From Gonocerus acuteangulatus (taxonomy: Eukaryota > Arthropoda > Insecta > Hemiptera > Coreidae): a stretch of 64,000 nucleotides of DNA. The notes below the pieces were generated by a model that made no database searches, was not told the origin of the DNA, and worked only from the letters and a program-made list of their open reading frames with translations. Shown piece by piece: positions 1 to 11,811 of this stretch; within the stretch, counting starts at the first letter, position 1; every line of letters starts with the position of its first letter. The position numbers and the translations under genes are program-made. Where the stretch lies: the NCBI GenBank assembly GCA_946811695.1, contig OX328123.1, forward strand, positions 146,740,337 through 146,804,336, given 5' to 3'.

Positions 1-57
1 TTTCATATTTTTTACTTAAGATCAAAACCTACCAATAATTACTTCTATTCCTTTACT

Positions 58-145
58 AACGGCACTAGAGATGTGAATGAAAACGTGCTAAAATGAAGCA
101 GTTCCAGCGAGTCGGATCTTTGTGTCTAGTTTCACCCCTTGAGTA
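58..145 (+). repeat. Dispersed repeat G, copy 1
   Basis: This stretch closely resembles 27217-27297. Both contain GGCACTAGAGA, then GAAAACGTGC, then CAGTTCC and GAGTCGGA in the same order and spacing. No coding potential is visible. The class of element is unknown. Confidence 0.5.
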
Positions 146-2100
146 TTGTCATCTAGTGTGATGCATCCTTTATATCCACTGATCCCACTCTTTTTACATT
201 GTGTCTTCGTCCTTGGTCGTTGTGGGCTGCTATTCTGTGTTGCTACCCTTATTGCCAAACATAGAATTAAGCAATTAGTTTTTAAATCTCTTGATTTTAT
301 ACTATTAGACTCCTAGATATATTTGTAACTGGCTGAAAGTATGACTTCGTTGTGAACGAGTGATTTATGTCAGAAGGTCCCAACAAAGAATTATGCGTGT
401 TCATCACTTAAACTAAACATGCCGAAAATAAACAGAAATGTTTTTTTATATGATAGAAATAATAAAAAAGTTCCTAAAAAATGCAGAAATTAGAGCTGTG
501 ACAGTGTTTTTTTTATTTGTGTTTTACGGACCATTAGCGCCAGGCTATCTGCAGGTTGCCACCCTTTTATAATGCCAACAGCACGTGGTTGGCCACGCCT
601 GGCGTTGCTTAACTTTGGTGATCTATGGGAACCGGTGTATTCAACGTGGCTATGGCCGTTGGCCTTTGACAATGTTCTTGCCAACATGCATTATGTGAAA
701 TAATTCTCCCGTTGTATCTTAAATAATATTTGTATATAAAGAAATAAAATGAAATACCAACCTCTGTAGTATCCACTTTTTTCATTTAAATTATTTTCGT
801 GCATGGTTCTTCTATTCTATCTCTATATACCTTTAATCCCAGTTTCAAGAAGAAATATTTCTTCAAATTGTTAATTTTGTTTGTTAGGGTATTTGAAAAA
901 AAGAACCCCCCTCTTTTTAGAAAAACAAACCAAAAAAAACTGCTATTTATTGCATGTTATTGTTCATCACTGTTATTCTGGAAAGTGTTTGTATTTATAA
1001 TTAAATGTTGTTTGTTTACTATAACAAATATTTTTATCTAGTTGAAAAATAATTTTATAATTATAATACAGTGTGAAATGTGATATTAATTGTTTTTATC
1101 TTGAATATTAGTAAGCTCCAATAAAAATAAAAGCAGGAATTATTGAAACAATATTTATTTTTGTGACAATGGCCACAGTATTAAGGTGCTAATAATGTTA
1201 GAAGTGGATGCATTAAAAAAAGTAACTGAATTCATAATTTAGTATGTATTTACTTATATAAATGTAACATTCTATGCTAGGATGTAAAAATTCTTTTCTT
1301 TAAACTGAGAATGAAATGTCTATAAAGGTTAAAAGCTAACCTTTTTAGTCATGAATTACAAGGTTTGACCTTTAAATGAATGTTTGTGAATATATATTTT
1401 CTGTATTCATGAACAACCTTCTGACAAGGACAGGCCTCATAAGCAGAATATTATTATCTCTTTGGGGGTACTGGTGTTGTCATTAGGGGTGAGGTTAGAA
1501 AAACAATGAGGTACTTGCACATACCCGTGTCACTATTAGTTATTGCACATAAGTACAGTCGTACTGATTGTTTCTCTAGAACAAAGACACAACCTGAGAA
1601 CTAAACACAGAAAACACATGTGAAGCATCCTAGTCATTGGAAGCCAGCTAACCTCTGTAGGCGGAAACCTTCCGTGATCAACTGACCACCTGTGATTACC
1701 ATAGAGGTAGTATCCATAGGCACGGTTATTAACTTATGACAGACAGCCACAATACTTTTTCAAGGCAAGAAGAAGTTGTCTTGACAAGCCTTAGGATTGG
1801 TCATTCATTAATAATGCATTCTTATTTAATGGAGAAAAAGGAAAAGCCAATTAGCTCAGAGTGTAATGTACAGCTAACTTACGGTAAACATACTGACTAA
1901 CTGCAGGAAATGTGACAACTTACTCATCTCATGTGACTTACTCAAGGTACTCATTCCAGGAAGGCCATATCCTAGCATATTTATCGAAAACATTAAACAT
2001 TTTAACATATTTTCTAAAATATAATTTATTCTCTTAAATAGTGAATAAAATCATTAACTGATTATGATATCTGTAAATACTTAAAAAAGATACCTTATTT
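146..2100. other. Intergenic AT-rich sequence, no gene recognised
   Basis: The region is AT-rich and has only short unsupported ORFs, such as 490-687 minus and 799-1041 plus. Neither shows a domain or a biased composition. Exons of the gene ending at 2985-3111 could lie here, but I could not identify any with convincing splice sites. Confidence 0.4.
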
Positions 2101-2117
2101 TCAATTTTATTAAAGTT

Positions 2118-2575
2118 ACTAGCTGTTACCTGGCGTGCAATGCTACACCTACATTCTGCATCTATAAAAGCAAAAATAAATTATAAACCAAATAATTAAT
2201 ATTAAAATGTAATAAGGCAAATCTGTAACATTTGGGTTCATTGCTTCGAACTTGTGATCTCCAAACTGTGAGTCATAGACGATTTTAACCTAGCCTATGA
2301 CTCTCCCCGTGTCAAGACCTACCTGTGTCCCACGTTTGGTCAAAATCAGTCAAACGGTGTGGATTTGTATCACGACCTACCTGTGTGTCAAGTTTGGTCA
2401 AAATCGGACGAAGGGTGTGGATTTGTATAAGGAACAAACATACTGAGACAGCTGGTAGACGTTTTTGACTTAGCCTATGAGACTTCCCAGTATTCCAAGT
2501 TTGGTCAAAATCGGTCAAAGGGTGTGGATTTGTATAAGGAACAAACAGACAGACACGTGATTTTTATATATATAG
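2118..2575 (+). repeat. RTE-type LINE/SINE tail repeat A, copy 1
   Basis: The repeat begins near ACTAGCTGTTACCTGGCGTG and ends in a short TA-rich tail. It holds three tandem versions of a unit of about 40 bp reading GTTTGGTCAAAATCGG, then GTGTGGATTTGTAT, near 2331, 2390 and 2498. The run GGAACAAACAGACAGACA before the tail is typical of RTE-derived 3' ends in insects. A reverse-oriented copy lies at 32880-33130. ORFs called here are repeat sequence, not genes. Confidence 0.6.
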
Positions 2576-2984
2576 ATAGATTAGGAAAAATATTTCTTTT
2601 ACAGGATCGACCATATTTTTCTTCTTTTTTTTTAAGAAGGTTGAGGAAAAAATACCTCTTAGTCATGTATCACACATTCATAACCGACCTCATCTCATGG
2701 TGGCCCTTAAGTTTCAACATCGCACTAAATTTCCTTCCTTGGGACTAGATTTTGTTTCTTATTTTAGATGCTACATGTAAATAAACCTGGTCATTAGGCA
2801 ACAATGACTCGGGTGGTTGAATTGCCTTTAAAAATCAAATAAACCTGGACATAGGGGTAGACAACTTGAGCTGGAATGCCATGCTCCTTTGCACGTCTTG
2901 GTTACTTTGTTCCAGCAAGTCTTCAGTCCCGTTTAAAGGCCTTGTGAGGTTATTATGCTAAATTAATTTATATTTCTTTTGCAG

Positions 2985-3111
2985 GACGGTGTCTACATTG
3001 CGGAACTTGTTTTTCCAGTCTGGAGATAGCCCCAGCCGTACTGTCGACAGCCTACCTTCAATCCCTGAACCCCTTACTGTCGACTCTGTATCTATCACTA
3101 TACCACACTAA
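2985..3111 (+). CDS. Terminal coding exon of an unidentified gene (partial)
   Basis: A pyrimidine-rich tract ends in TTCTTTTGCAG at 2984. It is followed by a frame open for 41 residues, entered after one base of a split codon and closed by TAA at 3109-3111. The first residues read TVSTLRNLFFQSGDSPSRTV and the last read DSVSITIPH. The composition (Ser, Pro and acidic residues) looks like a hydrophilic protein C-terminus. AATAAA at 3116-3121 almost abuts the stop, and further candidate poly(A) signals follow near 3323 and 3787. I do not recognise the protein. The upstream exons were not found and probably lie left of the window. A chance ORF after a cryptic acceptor remains possible. Confidence 0.45.
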
Positions 3112-3840
3112 TCTTAATAAACGCCCTATTAATGTTTATAAATGTAATATTCTATTGTACGTAAATGTTATTGATGTACAATTGTGGCATTGAAAGTTAT
3201 TGCCATTTAACTATAATATAAGACTTAATCTCGGGATAAGAATATTGTATCTTTAATCTATCTATATTTTATTTGGCTGATCTTGGTGTAAAATGCTAAT
3301 GTCTTTGTATTAATTGAAAAAAGAAATAAAAAAAGACAAATAATTAATTTGAGTCATTTATTTCTTTTCAAAAATATTTTTTTATACAATAAGAGCTTAT
3401 GGATGGATTTTTGAATATTCGTAACTATGCGTGCTTTCAGTTTGAATTTATTAGTACATATTGTTTTGTATTCTAATATTGTCTCTAGGCTTTAAGTGGA
3501 ATTTTTTGTACAGTATTATGATTATAGTTTATACTGATTCATATGAACGCATTTAATTACTTTGTTGTATTAATAATAATTATTGTACCATAAAATATTG
3601 TTTATTTTTGTTTCTAAGAACGTGTATATGTAGTGCTATAATTGAAGTACATGTGCTCATCAATCCTACCTGGATAATTTTGTTATAAAAGGAATTTTAT
3701 TTTGTTTTATTTATTGCAAGTTTGCAAGCAATAAGTCCGCTTTACATGTTCTATATTTAACTATATATGTATAAATGCTCACAACAATAAAATTTATTAT
3801 TAAAAAACTACTAATACCAAATGTTTTAATTGATGTTGCA
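3112..3840 (+). other. Probable 3' UTR or flanking AT-rich DNA downstream of the orphan exon
   Basis: The sequence is AT-rich, lacks ORFs and has several AATAAA hexamers (3116, 3323, 3787). The assignment as 3' UTR depends wholly on the exon call at 2985-3111. Confidence 0.3.
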
Positions 3841-5010
3841 AAAGTAATTCTCTGGTCAATTTCTTCTTTCGGATTCTCTCAAAAATTGTCAATCAATTTT
3901 GGTTCTTTTACCTTAACTTTCTAGAAATTAACTACAAGAATATTCCTATCTGTAAAATTATACTAGATAACCAAAATGTTGAATAAAACATTTAAGGATT
4001 TGATGAAAATGTTAACCATCATCACATTTAGCCTAACCTCATCATGTTCAAACATCAAACGAATAGTTTAGCCTTCATCACGCCTGTCCTTCACACCTTC
4101 CTCTAACTCCCTCTTTCTCATTCACTTAACCCTTAGCTTACTGGCTGGCCAACCCTGTCGTACGGCAATCTGTCTACCTGGCCGGCCCCTATTTATGAAG
4201 CTATTCTCTCCCTCCTCTCTACGTGTGTGCAAACGTTCTTATAATTTCCTCCCTTAGAATTTCAAATTGTAGAAAAACTTTATTTTATTATTTATATACG
4301 TTAACTTTTTAGCTGTAAATATTTATGTTGAATTATGTAATTATATGCTCAAATAAATTTTTTTTATGATATAGATACTAATCAATGAACCTAAATAAAT
4401 AAATAACCTCTTTTTCATTAAGACAGAAAAAAAAATCCATCTTCCTGGATCTAACACTGGCGGTGTATTTTTTTTTTTTTTTGAGCCCGATCTAGGTATG
4501 CCTAATCTCTAGCTCCCTCGCCACAAAGAGTTAATTCCCCTAACACCTAGTAGATAAAGAAATAGCTAGAGCTTCCCAAAGTCCTTGCTTAATAGCCGAA
4601 AGGTGGATCTCTTGGTAAAGTCAGCCGTAGGGAGCCGGTAAACGAGAGAGGAGGGTCGGACTGTTGTGCTAGGGGCCTGATGATTGAATAATTGCAAGGA
4701 TCTTCAGTCTAAAAACAGCCTAATCAAGATTTGCCCTGATATTAATACACTAGTATATAGGGCTACTCGACAAGATGTAAGATCAAAGGGAGAGTGGTAG
4801 ATATCCATTCCTTAAATAGGGAGAACTGAAAAATTGAAAGAAAACACTTTTGATATTCCTTAGTATGTTTCCTCCCTCCCTTCATAGTGAGGGAACTCGC
4901 AATCTGGAGAACCTTACGACACGATCCGAAGAACCTTATGACACAATCCGGACATGCCAATGATTAATTTCCATGTTCTATAGGTCACAAAAATACCAGT
5001 GGTATGAATT
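3841..5010. other. Intergenic region, no gene recognised
   Basis: The region contains a moderately GC-rich block (about 4080-4260) starting near an AACCCTTAGC motif, and a T15 tract at 4469. The block at about 4480-4680 may be an uncharacterised repeat. The small ORF at 4763-4960 minus has no recognisable feature. Confidence 0.3.
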
Positions 5011-5021
5011 TGTGTAAATGT

Positions 5022-5046
5022 AATATATATATATATATATATATAT
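5022..5046. repeat. (TA)n microsatellite
   Basis: Pure alternating TA tract of about 25 bp. It is followed by TTATAATGATAATTATTATAA, part of which recurs near 5108-5120. Confidence 0.9.
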
Positions 5047-5589
5047 TATAATGATAATTATTATAAAAGAGATGCGCCAGGTTGGGTCACCATTTAATGT
5101 AAACATAATTATTATAAAAGGGATTTAATTATTAGAATAAATTTTATTATATTGAATGAAATTAATCTCAGGGAGAAAAAGTTCCGAGTGAATGAATATT
5201 AAACAAATATTTATTTCTAAACAATACTGAAATACAAACACCAATACCAATGCACTATCAAACAATAAAAGTCCGTAACGCAGGAGCTGCATAACTAAGC
5301 ACTTTCCTCAGAATTTGGGTAGTGTAGACTGCTTTCCAGAACAATTTGCTTAAAATATCCTACATAAATAAAATAAAAACATGAATAGTTCTCTTTTAAA
5401 TTTGTAATGAATAACTGATCAATTATTAATTTGCTTCCAGAGTTATGTTTACACATGGTACCTACTACTCTAAGTAATAAATACAAAAAACCTCATATCG
5501 TATTTTGATCTAACGCAGGAACATGATACAGTCCCTCTAGTGGTAGAAAGAGCTCCTTACGGCGGCTTTGTGAACCTACGGCTGGCGGG

Positions 5590-5965
5590 CTTTTCTATTG
5601 AAATATATTACAAAGTAAACCCCCGCTTTCCGATTGACCGATTCAGCTCGTTTTTACAACACTTCTTTCTCATGAGTTACCCACTACGTATACCGCGTTT
5701 CGTTACAATATAGCAGAAATTACGACCGGTATGAGTACATTAGGAATTTGGGTCCGGAGTAAACCCCCCCTTCTAATGAACCGTTTTAGTTTATTTTTAC
5801 AACACATATTTACCTGTAGATTACCACTACGAATGCCGAGTTTTGTCGAAATGTACCAAAAATCACGGCTGGTAGTGGCGAATTGGTATTGTGGGTCCGG
5901 AGTAAACCCCCCCTTCCGGTGGACCGACTTTGGTGGTTAACGAACTCGTTCAATCGTTTGCTAAT
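5590..5965 (+). repeat. Dispersed repeat C, copy 1, with internal sub-repeats
   Basis: The unit GGGTCCGGAGTAAACCCCCC, then AACCGTTTTAG, then TTTTTACAACACAT occurs two to three times in tandem with a period near 140-160 bp. The same family lies at 54420-54770 and 56700-57000. It resembles the degenerate 3' part of a LINE. The ORF at 5731-5940 is repeat sequence. Confidence 0.6.
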
Positions 5966-5996
5966 TGAATGCTATATACTGAAGAAGATATGCTGG

Positions 5997-6026
5997 CTGA
6001 AGAAGATGGAGATGAATCCATCGAAA
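5997..6026 (+). other. Hammerhead-core-like hairpin module
   Basis: CTGAAGA is followed by an A, then a 6-bp stem GATGGA/TCCATC with loop GATGAA, then CGAAAT. It is nearly the same design as 57514-57543. It lies just downstream of repeat C and just upstream of the LINE, consistent with a Penelope-type terminus. Confidence 0.4.
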
Positions 6027-6422
6027 TATTCCGGGAAGTAGTGAGGAGGAGTACCACCGCTGGAGAAAAATGCCGTTCCATCTAAAAATACTATCCCAGC
6101 AACGAAAAATAACATCAAACATATAAAACCTTACGGCGAGGAAAATAGAAGCTGGAGGAGAGAAAAAAAAAAAAAAAAAAAAAGACGCAAGACCATCAGC
6201 GCTGCCAACGGACAGAATCCCAACTACACTAGGGAGCTTCAACACCATTCGTCCGCCGATACTGCGGCTAGAGAACAAGTGGAATCTATCACACAGCAAA
6301 GTGAGTAATTTATTTAAGTATAAGATTAAATTAATGAGTGAGGTGCTTGAGACAGCCATTATGAGGCCTGATAAAAGCCGCCGGTCCTTATCAGTTCGAG
6401 ATTCATCTTCCTTTTAGAATAT

Positions 6423-7421
6423 ATGAATAATAAAATTACTGGTTATTTCATGCCAAAAGCAAATCAGAAAAGGCGAAGGAGTACTAGTTCACCTGAACTG
6501 GAACCTGAAATAGTTAAAAAATCTAGAACAGAGGATCTAAACATGGTTGAAGTTGGGAAAAGCTCTATTCTAGAATTAAAGAATATGTTTAGTGAGTTAT
6601 TAGGCTCAAAAAACAAAGGAGGATATTAACAAAATAAATGATAAGCTAAAGTTCTTAGAGAATGAATATATGGAGATAAGAAATGAGTTGAAAATCAGCA
6701 TGATATAAACAGACAACTTGAAAAGGATATTGAAGACCTCTTGAAAACTACAAGAAGGAACAATTTAATATTCTATGGTCTCAGTCCGAAGGATGGGGAA
6801 GACAGTGAAGAGGTAGTGAAGCAATTGTGTACTAAAGTACTAAAAGTCGAGGTAGACTGTGCTATTACAGGGGCTAGGCTACTAGGGAAACCGGCAGCTA
6901 TTAGTCGACCAATCTTAGTTAGATTTCTATCTGAGAAGGTAGCTAACAATATTTTGAAAAACGCAAGGCTATTGAAAGGTAGTGGAATTTGTATACAAAG
7001 AGATCTAACGATGACACAGTGTAAAACCAGGGGTAAGTTGTTGTTGATAAGAAAGAGATTAAAAGAACTGAATACCAACCACAATATTACAGTCCGCAAT
7101 AATATATTAATGGTAAACGGGTAAAGATATGTTTGGTGTGATATAATGGGTCTGTGTCAGGGCAAGAGGAATGCTGTGGGTGATCTTGAGAAACTTTTCA
7201 ATTATGATTTGGCTCACTTAATTAATCAGCTGAAAAAAGAAAGTACAATGCAGAATGAAGATGGAAAACATGGCAATGGAACTAGGAAGAAGGAGAGTGA
7301 AGGAAGAGTGACTGATAGGAAGGAGGAGGAAAATGAAGGAAGTCTGGCTGGTAGGAAGAAGGAAGAGGGCAAAGGAAGATTGACTGATAGGAAGAACAAA
7401 GTAAAAGGAAAATCTCACTGA
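6423..7421 (+). pseudogene. LINE ORF1 remnant with RRM-like domain
   Basis: The first segment (6423-6629, ATG at 6423) starts MNNKITGYFMPKANQKRRRS and is basic and hydrophilic. After a frame break, 6741-7124 encodes RRNNLIFYGL, then ICIQRDLT and KTRGKLLLIRKRL, the pattern of the RRM-type domain in L1/CR1-like ORF1 proteins. A third segment (7146-7421) is a highly charged Lys/Glu-rich tail. These proteins are nucleic-acid chaperones of LINE RNPs. Stops and frameshifts between the segments make this copy non-functional. Confidence 0.65.
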
Positions 7422-7844
7422 CTAGACAAGAAATTTATTAAGCAAAATACACGGAAAAGTGATTTAGTTAATAATAATATTACAGTATTAACATACAATA
7501 TTTGAGGAGCTTGGTATCAAAGTTAGACAACTCCATTTTTTCAGTTTTGAGGTTTTGGTTGATTCTTAACGAGCTTTTTATGCTGCATTTGGTTTTAAAC
7601 TGTTTTGAATTAAAAACAGACAGAACTTAGATAAAATAGCATGTATTTGCATCGTTCAGAATCAAAATATTAACAATTCCAACATAGTTTGGTTTCAAAA
7701 AATGACAACTCCTTCAGTAGCCAATGAGAAGCTTGCATTCATGCAATCTGCTCCCAACATGCACTGCAAATCCATCATGGCTGAATGTTTATAGTTACTT
7801 GTAATAAGTGCATTTAGCGATGATTCTAATTAATAACTCGCAGT

Positions 7845-8530
7845 TATCCGGCACCGTTGTGGGCCGAACGCCGGATTTCGGGACAAAACCTCTAGGTACT
7901 TGAATCTTTCTGATTTAGGTATCATTTTTGAAGTATTTCTTTTGTGCCGAGTCGAATGAGACCACTACCAATTCTTTATAATAATTATTTTAAAAATAAA
8001 CGGGTTTTATATAACAAAAACCGTGAAAAACAGCAAGTATTCCACTTAAAAAATTCATATTTTACTCAAATGGTAGAGCTATGTATCCTTCCAAACGTAT
8101 TTTGAAGATCTGAAGTGAATAAATTAACATCTAATGTAATACTGGTAACTGTTCTCGACATGTTCCTCTTTATTCAAATTTTCGCGTATAACAAATAAAT
8201 ATTGAAAATTTCACACTAGATATTAGATAGATCTCACCTTTAATGTTCAGTTATTTGCTATCAGAAACTTTTCAACGACTCTCTGCAGAAAATAATAATG
8301 GTTAACTCGTTTTTCATAAAATAATCGCATCGCTAATTGATAACTTCTTTTTAATAAGCTGTGCACAGGCTGAGTACAGCGATGAAAATTATAGCACAGC
8401 AACTTCAATACATGTACTTTTAGGTAAAACTGTGTGGAGAGGATAGCTAAGTACTACATTTTTTCTAAACCGAATAAACTAAGGATAATTTAGTTTCATT
8501 ACAGATATCTTTACAATCTATCTGCACAAT
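7845..8530 (+). repeat. Repeat D, copy 1 (interior of the TIR element)
   Basis: About 690 bp align collinearly with 63185-63860. Shared stretches include CCTCTAGGTACTTGAATC, CGAATGAGACCACTACC, AACAGCAAGTATTC and ACTCTCTGCAGAAAA. In both copies the alignment ends just past the same CATTACAG acceptor-like site. Confidence 0.75.
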
Positions 8531-9051
8531 CAAAGTGCGGTGCGCCATACTACACCATAGTTGAAGTCTTTGCAAAACATGGACGAGTGAATATTTTGGC
8601 AAGAGATTGGTTAGCACAGGACTGGAGACAAGAATCTAAGGTGGTGGTAAAGCCAACCCAAAGCCTTCACTTTCCGCTTTCCAGAAGTAAGCACTTCCTA
8701 TTTAAAAGATCCAAGATCCACAGGAATATACTAGTATCTGGTGAGGTGCCATACAACACAAATATCGGTACATTTATGTCCTTAACAAAGAAGGCCAAGT
8801 CACTTCTAGAGCTTAATCCTGTACCAATTCCCGTCAGCTGTAGCGTCAACCCCAATAAACTTGCAGATGTTAAGAATCTCTTGTCCAAGTACTTCAGAGA
8901 AAATTTGCAAGAAAGAGACCGTTTGCAGTGGTACTGCAACCACTCAGTACAGAGTGAACCTGCTTATGTTATCAACAGTAGACAATGTGAGTGTGTTGAG
9001 TTAAAGAGTGCAGATTTTTATGAACTAGTTCTTTCTAAAGCGCGAGAATAA
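8505..9051 (+). CDS. Terminal exon of a transposon-encoded protein (transposase-like C-terminus)
   Basis: A frame entered after CATTACAG at 8504 is open for about 180 residues to TAA at 9049-9051, longer than the ORF counted from a start codon. It begins YLYNLSAQSKCGAPYYTIVE and contains RDWLAQDWRQES, SRSKHFLFKRSK and SVNPNKLADVKNLLSKYF. The closing pattern, a Pro-rich turn followed by K-L-x-D-V-K-x-L, recalls the C-terminal region of long DDE transposases from hemipteran Sola-like families. That is recollection, not a search result. It has no in-frame stops although it sits in a decayed LINE, so the insertion may be younger. The upstream exons of the protein are absent. Confidence 0.45.
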
Positions 9052-9130
9052 TTCAAAGGCTTCAGTTTTGTCAAACTGCATTTAAATAATTTGTTTTCAT
9101 GTAATTTTTAACTATATGATTTTTTTGGTA

Positions 9131-9696
9131 CTTACGTATTAGCGTCAAAGCAGGTTAAAGAGTCGGGTCTCAGAGAGCTTGATCAAGGATCAAATCAGTT
9201 TTTGCCAATATGGCGACGGGATTATCAACGATTTGGGTTAACTAGAGTTAACCATTAGCTAGCGAAAATGCGTAGCACTTATATTAATAGCATAATTGCT
9301 ATTCGTTTCCGCTCGCTCAAGGTTATATCAAAACTTTAGTCAATCCAACCCGCTGATAATATAGATCAAGGATGGTTTTTCGCTGGATAATGGACTGATA
9401 AACAATTTCCAACAGCATCGCTTCGAAACAGTAGCTTTCATCCAAGCTATTCTGTTGTCGCTAACTCGCACAAAAACTGAAATCGCGTAACAAAAAGAAA
9501 ACAACAAGAACAATTGCGTGGGTAAATAAAGCACAAATGAATTGTGTTAAAAAGACAAAGGGAACAAGATGGTTACTATAAACACAATAGATGATGATAT
9601 CTCTGATAGTGATTGACCAAAAGAAATGCGTTATCCATGATCCAGATCTCTGAACGAGACCCGCCTCTTTAACCTGCTTTGACGCTAATACGTAAG
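9131..9696. mobile_element. 566-bp MITE, mariner-type
   Basis: Inverted termini of over 40 bp start CTTACGTATTAGCGTCAAAG and are flanked on both sides by TA, the target duplication of Tc1/mariner elements. There is no transposase ORF. It is nested inside the 7504-10063 element, which is itself nested in the LINE. Confidence 0.8.
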
Positions 9697-10063
9697 TACC
9701 ATTTTTTTTAATACATTAGACATAATTATATTACATTAAAACACTCTCGTACTTATCGAATTCATGTTTGTTTGGTTTCAAAAGAGGATAGATTCAGTTT
9801 TAAAATGGCTCCCTTTGGCTTCAAAAACAGACAACTCCATGACTTGGTTTCAAACATGGACAACTCCACTATTTAAAGTGTAATTATGGCTTTAATACTC
9901 ATATAATTTTGTAATGCCTTTGAAAAAATGTTTTTTGGGTCCTAGAAGAATAACATATTAAAAAACCACCATGATACTGACAACCATATCGTGGATCTGG
10001 TTTTTTACCTCTCCTGTAAAAAAATCAAAAGTGGAGTTGTCCAACTTTGATACCAGGCTCCTC

Positions 10064-10640
10064 ATTTGTGGATTAAGTAATAAGATACAAGAAAATCAGT
10101 TTTACAGTATATTCAAAGTTCCAGTATATTTGCACTCTGTGAAACACATGTAACAGAAGGGAATTTTCAGAGTTACAATAAATACTTTAGTGACTAGAAT
10201 CCAATATGGGAATTTGCTAAAAAAGAGAAAAAAAATGGTAGAGCTATTGGTGGACTATTATTAGGAATTAAAAAATCACTCCTGAATGTTGCACAGTTCT
10301 CAAGTATTGATGGTAAGACCCTGATTAAATTAATCAACCAAGATGTATATATAATACCAATTTATCTTAGAGCTAGGGAGTGGGAAGAACAATTTGATGA
10401 TTTAGTTAATTTTGTGCTAAATAATGATAAGCTCCAGTATTTGAATTCGGGTGACTGGAATATTCAGATTTCTAACTGTCAAGAGATACCAAAAGCACTT
10501 TTGGAGATTAATCAGAATTTCTCTAAAGCAAGAAAGTCCAAAGACAGACATAAAACAAACAGAGGCAGAAAGGTTCTAGAATTTCTGCCGGATTTCAATC
10601 TGTTTATTCTAAATGGAAGATCTCCATCAGACAGAAATTA
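10064..10640 (+). pseudogene. LINE endonuclease domain remnant
   Basis: Fragments ICGLSNKIQENQFYSIFK, AIGGLLLGIKKS and YLNSGDWNIQI follow the order of an APE-type endonuclease, with the GDxN motif degraded to GDWN. FNLFILNGR is the conserved later block. These enzymes nick target DNA for target-primed reverse transcription. Several frame changes and stops are present. Confidence 0.6.
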
Positions 10641-10937
10641 ACATTTATTGAGAACTGACATTTATTGGAAGCATGTGAGTATGAGTAAATGATATCAGTG
10701 GTGATTGTATATATCTTGATATTATTCAAGATTTTAAAGTAGATGCATTACCTTTTTCAGATCACCAACCCATCTTGACTATCCTAAAGGACAAGGACCA
10801 ATCTCTATCATAGACCAAACATACTATTACCCAAGCTTAAGTGGACAACAAATGATGAAGCACAATTTAAAAATATAGTTGAAGGTATTCTGTCTGCGGG
10901 AGAAATATTTGCAGATGAAGAACACATAAACAATGAA

Positions 10938-11261
10938 GTGGCAATAACAGCTGTAACTGAACTGATTTGTAGGTCGGCCACTAGAGGCCAGCACCACTGT
11001 GATAAGGCTATCACTCATAATAGAGTAACAGCTCCCTGGGTTGACAGATTGTGTCACAGATTACGGAAGACATCGTTTAAGCTTCTGGATTTATACAGAC
11101 AATGCAATGAAGAACTCCTGAGGACGACCTACAGAGCAGCAAATAAACATTACAAAGAGATAAGCAAAGCTAAGAAGAAACGTTACTTCCAACAGCTGAC
11201 TGACCAATTCAAAAGTATTAAAGAAGGAAAGGACTTTTGGAACTTGGCAAGAAAACTGTGA
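10938..11261 (+). pseudogene. LINE ORF2 linker between endonuclease and RT
   Basis: A basic helical segment containing TAPWVDRLCHRLRKTSFKLL and KKRYFQQLTDQ leads into DFWNLARKL. The motif APWWD.. followed by RK..F is typical of the endonuclease-RT linker of CR1/L2-like ORF2 proteins. Confidence 0.55.
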
Positions 11262-11419
11262 GACAAAAGTATTGTTCCGGATAATAACAAAAAGACATAG
11301 ATTGGATTTTTCATTTCAAAACTATGCTAAATCCACAGGATCCTTGTGACTCTATATCTTATGCCCGGCCTCAACGCAATTGTAAACTAAAGCTGGCCCA
11401 AAAAAGAAAGAAGGTTTAC

Positions 11420-11745
11420 TGTTTTTTTCGTCGGTCTGAAAGCAGCGTTTGACTCTCTACATAGACCTTCACTATTCTATAAGCTCCATACCTTAGGGAT
11501 TTCGACCAAGTTCATCCACATCCTGGAAACTAAATACCAAGCAACGGAGGCTGCAGTTTGGCATAAAGGAGAGATACCGGAGTTCTTCAGTACGGAAGCA
11601 GGATTGAGGCAAGGCTGCTTACTCAGCCCACTCTTATTCTCGTTATTCATTAATGATCTTCCAGAAAGTATTGGAGGAGGTGTAAAAATACTTGGGACGA
11701 GGATTCCATGCCTCATGTATGCAGACGATATAGTCTTGATGACAG
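11420..11745 (+). pseudogene. LINE reverse transcriptase remnant
   Basis: Motifs in order are VGLKAAFDSLHR (motif A), GLRQGCLLSPLLFSLFINDL (motif B) and YADDIVLMT (catalytic motif C). The reading breaks off within three residues of motif C, at the junction with Penelope-like sequence near 11743. Confidence 0.75.
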
Positions 11746-11811
11746 GACCTGTTTAATGACATATCCAACTTTATTTCAAACATTTGTAATAGTTTAAAAT
11801 CGAAGTTAAAA

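Larger units (their letters stand above)
7504..10063. mobile_element. TIR DNA transposon, Sola-like candidate
   Basis: The ends form imperfect inverted repeats of about 30 bp: GAGGAGCTTGGTATCAAAG on the left and its near complement on the right. ATTT flanks both ends, and the interrupted LINE frame confirms the empty site. Subterminal copies of GGTTTCAAA followed by GACAACTCC recur near 7690, 9816 and 9843. Four-bp duplications and GAG termini match published descriptions of the Sola superfamily, but that assignment is inference. The interior holds repeat D, a transposase-like exon and a nested MITE. Confidence 0.65.

Noticed and set aside
799..1041. 80-residue plus-strand ORF with hydrophobic stretches
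   Set aside because: The composition reflects AT-rich DNA. No splice context, Kozak match or family resemblance was seen.
6773..7418. Minus-strand ORFs of 108 and 66 residues
   Set aside because: They are antisense shadows of the LINE ORF1, whose RRM-like motifs are on the plus strand.
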